Shown here piece by piece: positions 24,038-32,648 of a stretch of DNA of 48,283 nucleotides. The notes under the pieces are model-generated. The model did no database searches and was not told where the DNA came from. It was given only the letters and a program-made list of their open reading frames with translations. Position 1 is the stretch's first letter, and every line of letters starts with the position of its first letter. This DNA comes from Deltaproteobacteria bacterium. GTDB lineage: Bacteria > Myxococcota_A > Polyangia > Polyangiales > Polyangiaceae. The stretch covers positions 1 through 48,283 of the forward strand of contig JACRCQ010000018.1 of the NCBI GenBank assembly GCA_016218915.1, given 5' to 3'. The translations under genes were made by a program, and so were the position numbers.

Positions 24038-25666
24038 CTACTTGAACTCAGACAGATCCCGCTCGACTTTGTCAGGTCCCTTCTTGGCCGGCGGGACATC
24101 GGACTTGGCCGGGGGCTGATCCGCGGGAGGCTTGGTGTTCGCAGTGGCGCCCTTGCCTGCAGGGGGCCGTGACGACGAGGCCGCAGTGGGAAGGTCCACA
24201 CGCGCGGGAAGCAACCCTGCGAGCGTGATCGCCACGGTCTGCTCGGCAGTAACGTTCTTGAGGGAGAGCTTCACCACGCGCGTGGTGCCCGGGGCTCCGG
24301 ACAGGTCGATCTTCCCACTCTGGACCTGTGCACGGGTTCCATCCACGGTGACCTCGACCCCTTCCGGGCCGACCTCCAATGGGAAGGTCTTGCTCTCCAC
24401 AGAGGAAGCCGAAGAGGATGGCACCGGCACTGCAGTCTGGTCGTGCGTGAGTCCGACCGGCACAGGCGCGTCCTTGTGCATCCTGCGCCACAACAGGAAG
24501 CCGCCGGCTGTCAGGGCGATGGCTCCTGCCGCAACCAGGGGCACCAGCAGGTTGGACCTGCGACGTCGCTCCTCGCTGGCCGCAGTGACCGCTGTGCCCG
24601 TATTGGTGGAGGACACGCGCAGATGCTCCACCCCCATGCTGACCTTGGAGGCAACGCTGGAGCGCAGGTCGGGCGACAACGGAGTGAGCATCTCGGAGGT
24701 GACTGTCGGGGTACCAGGGACGATGCGCGCGAGTGCATCGCGCATCTGGGAGCCGTCCTGGTAGCGTTGGGCGAGATCGCGAGACATCGCCGTGTGAACG
24801 ATCTCGGCGAGCTCAGGAGGCACCCATGGCGCGCGATCCTGCAAGGGAGGGATGTCCGAGGTGACGATCGCGATCAGCAGCTCACCGAGCGCGGTCATGT
24901 CCTCAAAGGGCAGTCTTGCGCTGAGCAGATTGTACATGACCACGCCCAGGCTCCACACGTCGGAGCGCGCGTCGACCTTGGAAGCGCCTCGGGCCTGCTC
25001 CGGCGACATGTACAACGGTGTGCCGAGCATCGAGCCGGTCTTGGTCAACGCGCCCAGGGCGTTGGAGTTGTTCTTGCCGTAGCCCTCCATCTTGACCTTG
25101 GCGATCCCGAAATCCAGGATCTTGACCACCATTCCGCCTGTGTCGCGCGTGGTCAGGAATAGGTTTCCGGGCTTGATGTCCCGATGGATGATGCCTGCTT
25201 CGTGTGCACGCGCCAGCCCGGTGGCCGCTTGCAGGGCAATGGCGGCTGCGGCCGAAGGCTCGATCGGCCCGACCCGGCGTACGGTGTGCTCGAGGTCCTC
25301 TCCGGCGAGGAACTCCATGACCATGTAGGGGAAGCCTGTGTAGGCGTCGGAGCCGGAGTCGAAGACCTGGACGATGTGCTCGCTTTCGATCTGCGAGCTG
25401 GCGCGGGCTTCGCGGTAGAAGCGACGCACGAGCCCCTCGTTGAGCGACAGCTCGGGCGAGACCAGCAGCTTGACCGCGCAGCGCTTGCCCGTCTGCTCGT
25501 GGCGCGCCTCGTAGACCGCTCCCATGCCGCCACGTCCGATGAGACGCAGCAGCACGTACTTGTCCCCGATCAGGTGCCCGATCAGGTCAGGGTTCGGCGT
25601 GATCGGCCCACGAATGCGAGGAGGAGGAGGCGCTAACTCGCTCGGCTTCTTGGCTCCCTGCTCCAT
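24038..25666 (-). CDS. Ser/Thr protein kinase, PknB-type, membrane-anchored with PEGA-like outer domain
   Basis: 542 residues from ATG 25666. Kinase domain about 36-315 with GRGGMGAVY (44-52), K66 in AVKLL, HRDIKPGN (161-168), DFG (185-187) and YMSPEQARG. All catalytic residues are present, with the activation-loop pair TKTGSMLGTPLYM. A linker leads to one membrane segment (about 372-393, LLVPLVAAGAIALTAGGFLLW). The outer domain includes a PEGA-like beta region (LEVGPEGVEVTVDGTRAQVQSGKIDLSG) and a Pro/Lys tail (KGATANTKPPADQPPAKSD). It is read toward the Cys-rich lipoprotein gene and divergent from the giant Kelch gene. Confidence 0.95.
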   Translation of the reverse strand: MEQGAKKPSELAPPPPRIRGPITPNPDLIGHLIGDKYVLLRLIGRGGMGAVYEARHEQTGKRCAVKLLVSPELSLNEGLVRRFYREARASSQIESEHIVQVFDSGSDAYTGFPYMVMEFLAGEDLEHTVRRVGPIEPSAAAAIALQAATGLARAHEAGIIHRDIKPGNLFLTTRDTGGMVVKILDFGIAKVKMEGYGKNNSNALGALTKTGSMLGTPLYMSPEQARGASKVDARSDVWSLGVVMYNLLSARLPFEDMTALGELLIAIVTSDIPPLQDRAPWVPPELAEIVHTAMSRDLAQRYQDGSQMRDALARIVPGTPTVTSEMLTPLSPDLRSSVASKVSMGVEHLRVSSTNTGTAVTAASEERRRRSNLLVPLVAAGAIALTAGGFLLWRRMHKDAPVPVGLTHDQTAVPVPSSSASSVESKTFPLEVGPEGVEVTVDGTRAQVQSGKIDLSGAPGTTRVVKLSLKNVTAEQTVAITLAGLLPARVDLPTAASSSRPPAGKGATANTKPPADQPPAKSDVPPAKKGPDKVERDLSEFK

Positions 25667-25719
25667 GATCGTGCTCGTCCGCGCCTCCACCACGCGTGGC
25701 GGTACGGCGCCACGCGGCA

Positions 25720-25748
25720 AGTGTAGCAATGGGTGACACCTCCCTCAA
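25720..25748 (-). promoter_or_regulatory. Sigma-70-like promoter of the second kinase gene
   Basis: On the minus strand, TTGAGG (25743-25748) and TACACT (25720-25725) are separated by 17 bp. The ATG is at 25666, giving a leader of about 47 bases. A perfect 10-bp palindrome CCACGCGTGG (25688-25697) lies in that leader. Confidence 0.4.
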
Positions 25749-25884
25749 GTGTCGCTGGTGAAACGTGGAAACAATGTCTGGACCACGCCCAGGCTCCCTG
25801 CGTCGATGCTGGATAACGCCGTCCGGGCTGTGGTACTTTGCTGGCTCGTCGGGCGGGGATTCTTGCGGTTCCAACGGGGTGCGC

Positions 25885-28800
25885 ATGAAGATGCGATCGT
25901 GGTTGCGACGGTCCCTGCCATGGGTGGCGTTGCTCTTGGTGGCCGGATGCAACGGATCATCGGCTGACGCTCAACCGAACGCCGCCCGCGCGGCGGGCCA
26001 CATCCCGCTTTCGCGAGAGGTCCAGAGCCTGTGCACGGGGTGCATGCCCCTGCTCGCCATGGCTGCGGATCATCCCGCCGAAAGCGTGTCTGCCTCCGAG
26101 GGTGACGACGCCGCGTTCGTGCTGGGCGGCGATCATCGAATCCCCGTGCCCGGCCATGAGGTCGTAGCCAGGTTGCCGCGTTCCTCGGAAGGGTTCTTGC
26201 GCCTGTACACCGCCGGTCTGAAGGAACCCGTACGCGTGCGACGTACCGGCGTCGCGCGAGCCGTCGGCGTGCTGCACTCCGGCACTGTGGAATACCGCGG
26301 CGACGGTGTGGATGCCGATGCCCTCGTGTTCGAAGCTGCAGGCACCATCGAAGAGCTGGTGATCGTCCGCCGAGCCGGCACCCTGATCAGCTACGAGCTC
26401 CAGCTGCCAGCAGGCGCCTCCATGCGCTCGGTCAATGCTTCGACCGTCGAGATTCGGAGAGGCGATGCGGATTGGCTCCGCTTGTCTGCGGATCGCGCGT
26501 GGGATGCGGACGGCGCGAGATTCCAACCCACGCTGCAGCTGCAGGGCAATCGCGTCGCGCTGACCCTCCCGCAGGACGTCCGGTTGCCCGCAGTCGTGGA
26601 TCCGTCGTGGGAGAACTCCCGCCGCATGCAGCAGCCCCGCTTGCGTCACGCTGCTGCGCTGCTCCCGTCGGGCAAGGTGCTCGTCGCAGGAGGATGCACG
26701 GAGTTCGAATGTGAAGGAGAAGGCCCGACCGCCACGGCTGAGGTCTACGACCCGTTGACAGGCACGTTCTCGAATACCGGCGCCATGGCGAAGCCGCGTC
26801 ACTCCTTCTCGATGACGGCCTTGCCGTCGGGTCGAGTGCTGGTGGCAGGCGGATGCCAGGACAAGACCTGCGACAAGGCCGACGCGTCCGCGGAGCTGTA
26901 CGATCCGTCGACGGGCGAGTTCTCGCTGCTGACATCCACGATGTCGTCGGTGCGCTGGAAGCACACCGCTACCCGGCTTGCTTCCGGTCAGGTCCTGATC
27001 GCAGGGGGCTCTTCGGGGTCGGCCACAAACTCCGAGCTCGCGACGGCCGAGCTCTTCGACCCTGCCGGAGCGGGCACGTTCACGCCGGTCGCCGCGATGT
27101 CTGCCGCGCGAGCGAGCCACACCGCCACGCTGCTGCGCAATGGCAAGGTGCTGATCGCAGGCGGAACGTCCTCAGGATCGTCGCTGCAATCAGCCGAGCT
27201 CTATGACCCCGCGGGCAAGGCGTTCGCTCCCAGCGCGAACCTGGCGGTCCCGCGCGCCTGGCATACTTCGACCGGGCTTCCGGATGGCACGGTGCTGATC
27301 GCCGGAGGCTGCAACGGCTCGAGCTGCTCGTCGCACAGCCTGCAGACCGCCGAGCGGTTCGACCCGGCGGGCAACGCAGGCGCAGGGACGTTCAAGACCA
27401 TTGCAGCAAATCTGGCGGTAGCCCGTCGCAGGCACAGCGCGACGCTGCTGCCGACTGGCAAGGTTCTGCTCGTTGCTGGATGCGTGATCGACCAGCCGTG
27501 CTGGTCGGCTGACTTGACCCGATCCGCGGAGCTGTTCGATCCCGTCACGGAGACCTTCCAGATCACGCCACAGCCGGACGGGATGCGAAGGGACTTCACG
27601 GCTACTGTGCTTTCGTCGGGGCGGGTGCTGATCGCCGGAGGCTCGGGCGGTGGCATGGCCTTGAAGGCCTCGGAGCTCTTCGACCCTGTGGGGCTCGACG
27701 CGACGGTGACCACGCCCGCAGCAGCCAGCCCGTCAGGCTCCATCACGTTCAGCAAGATGTCCTTGGCAAAGGGCCGTCTGGGGCAGTCTGCCACGCTCCT
27801 GCAGGATGGGAAGGTCCTGGTGGTCGGCGGAATCCCTTGCACCGATGCGAGCAACCCGCTCGTGTGCGGGCTGCCCATCGCCGCAGCGGAGCTGTACGAC
27901 TTCAAGACCGACACGGTGACCACGAGCGGAGCAGCGAAGACACCGCGACTGGCCGCGTACACGACCGTGCTCAGCGATGGCAAGGCCCTGGTGATCGGGG
28001 GGTGCGACAACGGGGGGTGCACTGCGCAGTACGGATTCAAGGGGGCGCTGGACAGCCTCGAGGTATTTGATCCGACGACCGGTGCGTTCACGCTCGTGCA
28101 ATCCAAGATGAGCGTGGTGCGCACCAATGTGAAGGCTACCCTGCTGTCGGACGGTCGAGTGCTGATCTCCGGCGGCTGCACGCAGCTCCAATGCTCCGAG
28201 GGGGGCACGGAGTTCAGGGACGAGCTGGAAGTCTACGACCCGTCGGACGGCTCAGTGCAGCTCGTGGGAAAGCTGGCGCGCGCCCGCGCATACCACTCGG
28301 CCACAGTGCTCGACTCCGGAAAGATCCTGTTCGCAGGGGGTCGCGACTACAACGGCTCCGTGGACGTCTCGGAGATCCTCGACCCGCAGACGATGACGCT
28401 CACCCTGGCGGACAGCACGATCGTGCCACGCACGGCTCAAGCGGCTGTGCTCATGCCGACCGGCGCAGTGCTGCTCGCTGGTGGGCTGGGAGCCAGCGGA
28501 TTGAGCTCCTTTACGAGCACTTCCGAGTACTACCAGCCGCTCGGGACCTCCTCGCTCATCCCGCCCATGAAGCAGGAGCACTTCTGGCCCAATCCTCCTG
28601 GTGCGGTCCAGCTTCCCACAGGGAAGATCGCGCTGTTCGGCGGATGGGCCGTGACCACGTACTCCGGCACCGACGCAAGCCCGACCGACCCGGACAAGAA
28701 GCGCGCAGCCGAGGTGTTCGACCCGATCGCAGGCATGGGCGTGGGTGCCTTTGCGTACGCAGGCATGATGCAGGAAGCACGCACCGTGCACAGCGTCACA

Positions 28801-31800
28801 CGTCTGCCCTCCGGCAAGGTGCTCATGCTGGGCGGATGCCAGACCGAGGACCTCACCGGCACGTGCCACAACAACCAGGTCTCTGCGACGCTCGAGCTGT
28901 ACCACGACGGGCTGGTGGCGGATGGCGCATGGCGTCCGACGGTCGTGGCTCCGTCGACGGCGATCGCGACAGGCAGCACGGTCCAGCTGACGGGCACGGG
29001 ATTCACCGGCATCCCAGGAGGTGGCTCCGGGACGTCGTCGGACTCGGAATCCGGACACCCGGTAGCGTTGTGGCTCCCGGACTCGGGCGGCTACCCGCTC
29101 AGCGGGGAAGTCACCGGGTGGACCGATACATCCTTCACGTGGAAGGCTCCCCTGACAGCGCGTCTGGGGCCTGGCTGGCTTCACGTCGTGGTGCAGGGGA
29201 CGGCAAGCCTCGGCGTGCCAGTCCGGCTTTCTGCCGCGGCGCAGGCTGCGCCCTGCAACACGGGAATGCAGTGCTTGAGCGGGTTCTGCGCGGACGGGGT
29301 CTGCTGCAACAGCGCCTGCGGCGCGCCCTGCAACGCATGCACGGCGGTCAAGAAGGGCGGCGGGCAGGATGGCGAGTGCGGTCCTGTGGCAGACAGCACG
29401 GATCCGGATTCCGATTGCGAGCAGCAGCAGTTCTCCACGTGCGGCAACGACGGAGAGTGCGACGGGGCTGGCGCTTGCCGCAAGTACAAGTCAGGCCTGC
29501 AATGCACCGAGCCCTCGTGCGTGCTGGGCAATCTCACGCCCGCCGGGACGTGCAACGGCGCAGGCAGCTGCGTCTCGAGCCAGATTGCGCCTTGCTTCCC
29601 GTTCCTGTGCGATGCCGTCGGCAAGGCCTGCTCCACGTCTTGCAGCAAGGCGTCGGAATGCGCCGCAGGTGCCGTGTGCGTTGCAGGCACCTGCCTGGCT
29701 CCCATCGACAACGGCTCGCCCTGTGTCGCGCCTGAAGCCTGCAAGAGCGGGCAGTGCGTGAAAGGCGTCTGCTGCGACGCAGCCGCCTGCTTCCCGTTCT
29801 CTTGCGACGCGACAGGGTGCAAGACCGCCTGCGTGGACAACAGCGATTGCGCGACCAGCGCCCGCTGCGACGTCCCGTCCAAGAATTGCGTGTCCGGCGC
29901 GGCGTGCGCTGACAGCACGACGGCAGTGGACTCGCAAGGCAAGAGCGTGCCGTGCTCTCCCTACCAGTGCAAGGCAGGGCAATGCGGAACGCGGTGCACG
30001 GTATCGGCCGACTGTGTGCCAGGCTTCACGTGCGATCGCGCTTCCGGCACCTGCGTACAGCCCGAGCAGCCTGTGGCCGAGGATCAGGGGTGCTCCTGCT
30101 CGGCCGCAGGGTTGGCTCGTCGATCAGGCGCGGCCTGGACGCTCGCGCTGGCCCTGGGCGGAGCGCTGCTGGGTCGCCGCCGCAGGCGCGCTTGGATCCT
30201 TCCCATCGTCGCCTTCCTGCTCTTCGCAGCGTCGGCTTCCCAGGCCGCAGACCCGCCTTCCCCTGCAGGGTCATCGTCCCAGGCGCTGCCCGCGCCTGCG
30301 GCTCCACCGGGGTCTGCGGGCGCTTCTGCGCCGGATGTCGAGGCCGCCAAGGAGAAGGCAAAGGCGCGATTCGTGCGCGGACTGGAGCTGGTGCAGAACG
30401 AGGCCTGGGATGCGGCCCTTGCCGAGTTCCTGGCCTCCCGCGAGATCTACGCGACCCGTGTGGCAGTCAAGAATGCTGCCATGTGCCTGCGGCAGCTGAA
30501 CCGGTCGCCCGACGCGCTCGCCATGTACCAGGAGCTGGTGCAGCGGTTCGGCTCGAATCTCTCGGCGGACGAGAAGCGCATGGTGGACGATGCGATCGCG
30601 CAGCTCAGGGAACGCGTAGGGGAGATCGTCGTCGCCACGAACGTCCAGGGTGCCACCGTGATCGTGGGCGGCAAGGAGCGAGGCAAGAGCCCCATCGCAG
30701 ACCCGGTGGTCGTGGATGTGGGAACCCACACGGTCCGCGTGTTCAAGGAAGGCTACCTTCCCTTCGAGGCGCAGGTGGCAGTCGCGGGCAAGCAGCGCAA
30801 GAGCGTGCAAGCCACGATGCAGGCCCTTGCAGCCTCAGGCACGCTCGCGGTCGCCGAAGCAGAGGGAGGGAAGTTCCAGGTGGTCGTGGACGGGGCCGAG
30901 ATGGGCAACACGCCCTGGACCGGAACGCTCGCGATCGGATTCCACGTGGTGATTCTTCGGGGAGAAGGCGCCATGGGCACGCCGCCGAGCGCCGTAACGG
31001 TCGAGTCGAACCGGACGACCCGGCTGACGCTGCGCGCGGTGAGGCTCGATGCCGAGCTGCGCGTGGAGCCGACTCCGTCCAATGCCCGCGTGGACATCGA
31101 CGGCGTGACGGTCGGCAACGGTGTGTGGGAAGGAAGGCTCGGCAGCGGCACGCACCGGGTGGAGGTAACTTCCGAAGGATTCCTCGCCTGGCGAAAGGAC
31201 ATCACGCTCGGCGCACGCCGCGAGGTGCAGCGGGTCGTGCTCGATCGCGACCTGTCCGACCCGCGCTGGAGGGAGGCCTTTCGCGGCTATCCCTATGTGG
31301 AAGCCCTGGTGGGCGGGGCGATAGCGCCGTCCTTCGGCGGCTCCATGGACAGCGCATGCAGCAAAGGCGATTGCTCGGAGCGCACACGCCCCTGGGGATT
31401 CGTGTTCGGCGCACGCGCCGGCTACCAGGTTGCTTCGGCCGTGGGGATCGAGCTGATGGCGGGCTACCTTCGCCTGTCCGGCCAGGCGACGCGCAAGGCC
31501 ACTGCCACGGCGGACTTCCCATCGAGTTCGACGGACTACCACGAGACGACGCTGCTGACCGGCGCGATCTTCGGAGCCGCGGCGGCCGTTCGTCCACTGC
31601 GCGATCAGCCCTTGCTCGCGCGGCTTTCGGTCGGCGTCATGCGAGCGCGGGCGACCTTCACGAACGAAGGGACTTTCTCCGGAGGGTCCCCCACGCCGGT
31701 GTCCTTTCGCCTTTCCGTGCCCGAGAGCGGGGAGGACCTCTGGGTTCCCTGGGTCGGGCCCGAAGTACGCTACGGCTACCGGGTGTCCAAGTCGTTCGTG

Positions 31801-32025
31801 GTCGACTTCGGCATCGCGCTGCTCGTGATGTTTCCGCCCGAGACCCTGCGCAAGGGGCGTACGCCCCGGGATCTGGAGCGCGGTGTCCGCTCCCAGGTGG
31901 TGCCGGACGTGACGCTGCCTGACAGCACGGTCGTGCGACCGGGCACCGCGGTGCTGGACCGGGAGCACGGCTTCGGAACCTTCCTGTGCATCCTGCCGAC
32001 CCTGGGAGGAAGGTGGGATCTGTAG
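25885..32025 (+). CDS. Kelch-repeat MYXO-CTERM protein fused to TPR/PEGA/beta-barrel protein
   Basis: 2,046 residues from ATG 25885 with no in-frame stop. Part 1: lipobox LVAGC near residue 20, about 14 Kelch-like repeats (residues about 246-980; motif 'GKVLVAGG ... AELYDP'), an IPT-like domain (about 1015-1120), a Cys-rich region (about 1125-1400), and a MYXO-CTERM-like signal: CSC at 1403-1405, a hydrophobic stretch and RRRRR at 1431-1435. Part 2 follows without a stop: a hydrophobic, signal-like stretch ILPIVAFLLFAASASQA (1438-1454), TPR-like helices (about 1480-1570), three PEGA-type segments (VIVGGKERGKSPI, FQVVVDGAEMGNTPW, VDIDGVTVGNGVW) and a C-terminal beta-barrel-like domain of about 240 residues. 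Normally these would be two proteins. A TTG at 30112 could also start the second part. Confidence 0.85.
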   Translation: MKMRSWLRRSLPWVALLLVAGCNGSSADAQPNAARAAGHIPLSREVQSLCTGCMPLLAMAADHPAESVSASEGDDAAFVLGGDHRIPVPGHEVVARLPRSSEGFLRLYTAGLKEPVRVRRTGVARAVGVLHSGTVEYRGDGVDADALVFEAAGTIEELVIVRRAGTLISYELQLPAGASMRSVNASTVEIRRGDADWLRLSADRAWDADGARFQPTLQLQGNRVALTLPQDVRLPAVVDPSWENSRRMQQPRLRHAAALLPSGKVLVAGGCTEFECEGEGPTATAEVYDPLTGTFSNTGAMAKPRHSFSMTALPSGRVLVAGGCQDKTCDKADASAELYDPSTGEFSLLTSTMSSVRWKHTATRLASGQVLIAGGSSGSATNSELATAELFDPAGAGTFTPVAAMSAARASHTATLLRNGKVLIAGGTSSGSSLQSAELYDPAGKAFAPSANLAVPRAWHTSTGLPDGTVLIAGGCNGSSCSSHSLQTAERFDPAGNAGAGTFKTIAANLAVARRRHSATLLPTGKVLLVAGCVIDQPCWSADLTRSAELFDPVTETFQITPQPDGMRRDFTATVLSSGRVLIAGGSGGGMALKASELFDPVGLDATVTTPAAASPSGSITFSKMSLAKGRLGQSATLLQDGKVLVVGGIPCTDASNPLVCGLPIAAAELYDFKTDTVTTSGAAKTPRLAAYTTVLSDGKALVIGGCDNGGCTAQYGFKGALDSLEVFDPTTGAFTLVQSKMSVVRTNVKATLLSDGRVLISGGCTQLQCSEGGTEFRDELEVYDPSDGSVQLVGKLARARAYHSATVLDSGKILFAGGRDYNGSVDVSEILDPQTMTLTLADSTIVPRTAQAAVLMPTGAVLLAGGLGASGLSSFTSTSEYYQPLGTSSLIPPMKQEHFWPNPPGAVQLPTGKIALFGGWAVTTYSGTDASPTDPDKKRAAEVFDPIAGMGVGAFAYAGMMQEARTVHSVTRLPSGKVLMLGGCQTEDLTGTCHNNQVSATLELYHDGLVADGAWRPTVVAPSTAIATGSTVQLTGTGFTGIPGGGSGTSSDSESGHPVALWLPDSGGYPLSGEVTGWTDTSFTWKAPLTARLGPGWLHVVVQGTASLGVPVRLSAAAQAAPCNTGMQCLSGFCADGVCCNSACGAPCNACTAVKKGGGQDGECGPVADSTDPDSDCEQQQFSTCGNDGECDGAGACRKYKSGLQCTEPSCVLGNLTPAGTCNGAGSCVSSQIAPCFPFLCDAVGKACSTSCSKASECAAGAVCVAGTCLAPIDNGSPCVAPEACKSGQCVKGVCCDAAACFPFSCDATGCKTACVDNSDCATSARCDVPSKNCVSGAACADSTTAVDSQGKSVPCSPYQCKAGQCGTRCTVSADCVPGFTCDRASGTCVQPEQPVAEDQGCSCSAAGLARRSGAAWTLALALGGALLGRRRRRAWILPIVAFLLFAASASQAADPPSPAGSSSQALPAPAAPPGSAGASAPDVEAAKEKAKARFVRGLELVQNEAWDAALAEFLASREIYATRVAVKNAAMCLRQLNRSPDALAMYQELVQRFGSNLSADEKRMVDDAIAQLRERVGEIVVATNVQGATVIVGGKERGKSPIADPVVVDVGTHTVRVFKEGYLPFEAQVAVAGKQRKSVQATMQALAASGTLAVAEAEGGKFQVVVDGAEMGNTPWTGTLAIGFHVVILRGEGAMGTPPSAVTVESNRTTRLTLRAVRLDAELRVEPTPSNARVDIDGVTVGNGVWEGRLGSGTHRVEVTSEGFLAWRKDITLGARREVQRVVLDRDLSDPRWREAFRGYPYVEALVGGAIAPSFGGSMDSACSKGDCSERTRPWGFVFGARAGYQVASAVGIELMAGYLRLSGQATRKATATADFPSSSTDYHETTLLTGAIFGAAAAVRPLRDQPLLARLSVGVMRARATFTNEGTFSGGSPTPVSFRLSVPESGEDLWVPWVGPEVRYGYRVSKSFVVDFGIALLVMFPPETLRKGRTPRDLERGVRSQVVPDVTLPDSTVVRPGTAVLDREHGFGTFLCILPTLGGRWDL

Positions 32026-32028
32026 GCT

Positions 32029-32526
32029 TCAGCGCACCTGCCGGAGCCAGTACTGATCGGTGCGCGCCTCTCCCTTGACTCGCCCTTCAGCGCGAGCGTG
32101 CAGCATCCCATCGGCTTCGTGGGTGTAGATGATCCTCTGTGGGAAGTCGTGCTCCGGATTCTCGAACACGACCTCCTCCGGCTTGGCCGAGACCATCCGA
32201 AACTGGGTGGGCGCGCGTCCCTTGGGCCAGGCTGTGAAGATTACGTCCTTGTCCCCCTCCTCGATGGTCATGAACTCGAAGAAGGTCGTCTTGCCTTCCT
32301 TCACAGTCCTTCCCAACCCTTGCATGGATCGCCCCGAAGGCATCGACCACATCTCGTCGGTCTCCCCCTCGGGGGTGCTGCCATGCCAGGCGCCGGCCAT
32401 CCATTGAAGCGGGGCCAGCTTGCCTGCCGAGGACGGGTCGCCCACGAGCATGGCGGGGTGGGACTGCGAAGCGCCGCAGCAGGGGAGCAGTGCCAGCGCG
32501 AAAAACAGGAGCGCGCGTTTCATCAT
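32029..32526 (-). CDS. DUF6265-like lipoprotein
   Basis: 165 residues if begun at ATG 32526. The in-frame ATG at 32532 overlaps the putative -10 box (TACGAT) and so would lie outside the transcript; ATG 32523 is a further option. Lipobox LLPCCG gives a lipid-anchored Cys. The domain LQWMAGAWHGSTPEGETDEMWSMPSGRSMQGLGRTVKEGKTTFFEFMTIEE matches the DUF6265 signature (a small beta-barrel like lipocalins), followed by VVFENPEHDFPQRIIY. The ligand is unknown. Convergent with the giant Kelch gene, with a gap of 3 bp. Confidence 0.85.
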   Translation of the reverse strand: MMKRALLFFALALLPCCGASQSHPAMLVGDPSSAGKLAPLQWMAGAWHGSTPEGETDEMWSMPSGRSMQGLGRTVKEGKTTFFEFMTIEEGDKDVIFTAWPKGRAPTQFRMVSAKPEEVVFENPEHDFPQRIIYTHEADGMLHARAEGRVKGEARTDQYWLRQVR

Positions 32527-32530
32527 TCGC

Positions 32531-32560
32531 ATCGTAGGGGCGAGGCGCGCGCCAGCGCAA
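32531..32560 (-). promoter_or_regulatory. Sigma-70-like promoter at the DUF6265-like gene (leaderless)
   Basis: Read on the minus strand, TTGCGC (32555-32560) and TACGAT (32531-32536) are separated by 18 bp. ATG 32526 follows after 4 bases and ATG 32523 after 7. The arrangement mirrors the promoter of the divergent gene at 32613-32642. Confidence 0.4.
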
Positions 32561-32588
32561 GGGCTCGCGCAGCCACAGGCCCTGCGCG

Positions 32589-32602
32589 CCTGTCGCGACA
32601 GG
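32589..32602. promoter_or_regulatory. 14-bp perfect palindrome between divergent promoters
   Basis: CCTGTCGCGACAGG is perfectly symmetric and lies between the -35 boxes of the two divergent promoters, 10 bp upstream of TTGACA for the beta-propeller gene and 28 bp from the other -35. This position suits an operator for a dimeric regulator that affects both genes; no regulator gene is adjacent. Confidence 0.4.
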
Positions 32603-32612
32603 GGCCCGTGTG

Positions 32613-32642
32613 TTGACAGGCTGTTTTCAGACCGGATACCGT
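32613..32642 (+). promoter_or_regulatory. Sigma-70-like promoter on the start codon (leaderless)
   Basis: TTGACA (32613-32618), an 18-bp spacer and TACCGT (32637-32642) precede ATG 32649 by 6 bases, so transcription would start on or next to the A of the ATG. There is no Shine-Dalgarno sequence. Confidence 0.6.
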
Positions 32643-32648
32643 CCGCGG

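Noticed and set aside
30080..30250. A sequencing frameshift as explanation for the Kelch/TPR fusion
   Set aside because: Codon pattern and protein features are continuous on both sides in the same frame; an error would need to remove exactly one stop. Not excluded, so kept as a refuting test in the findings.
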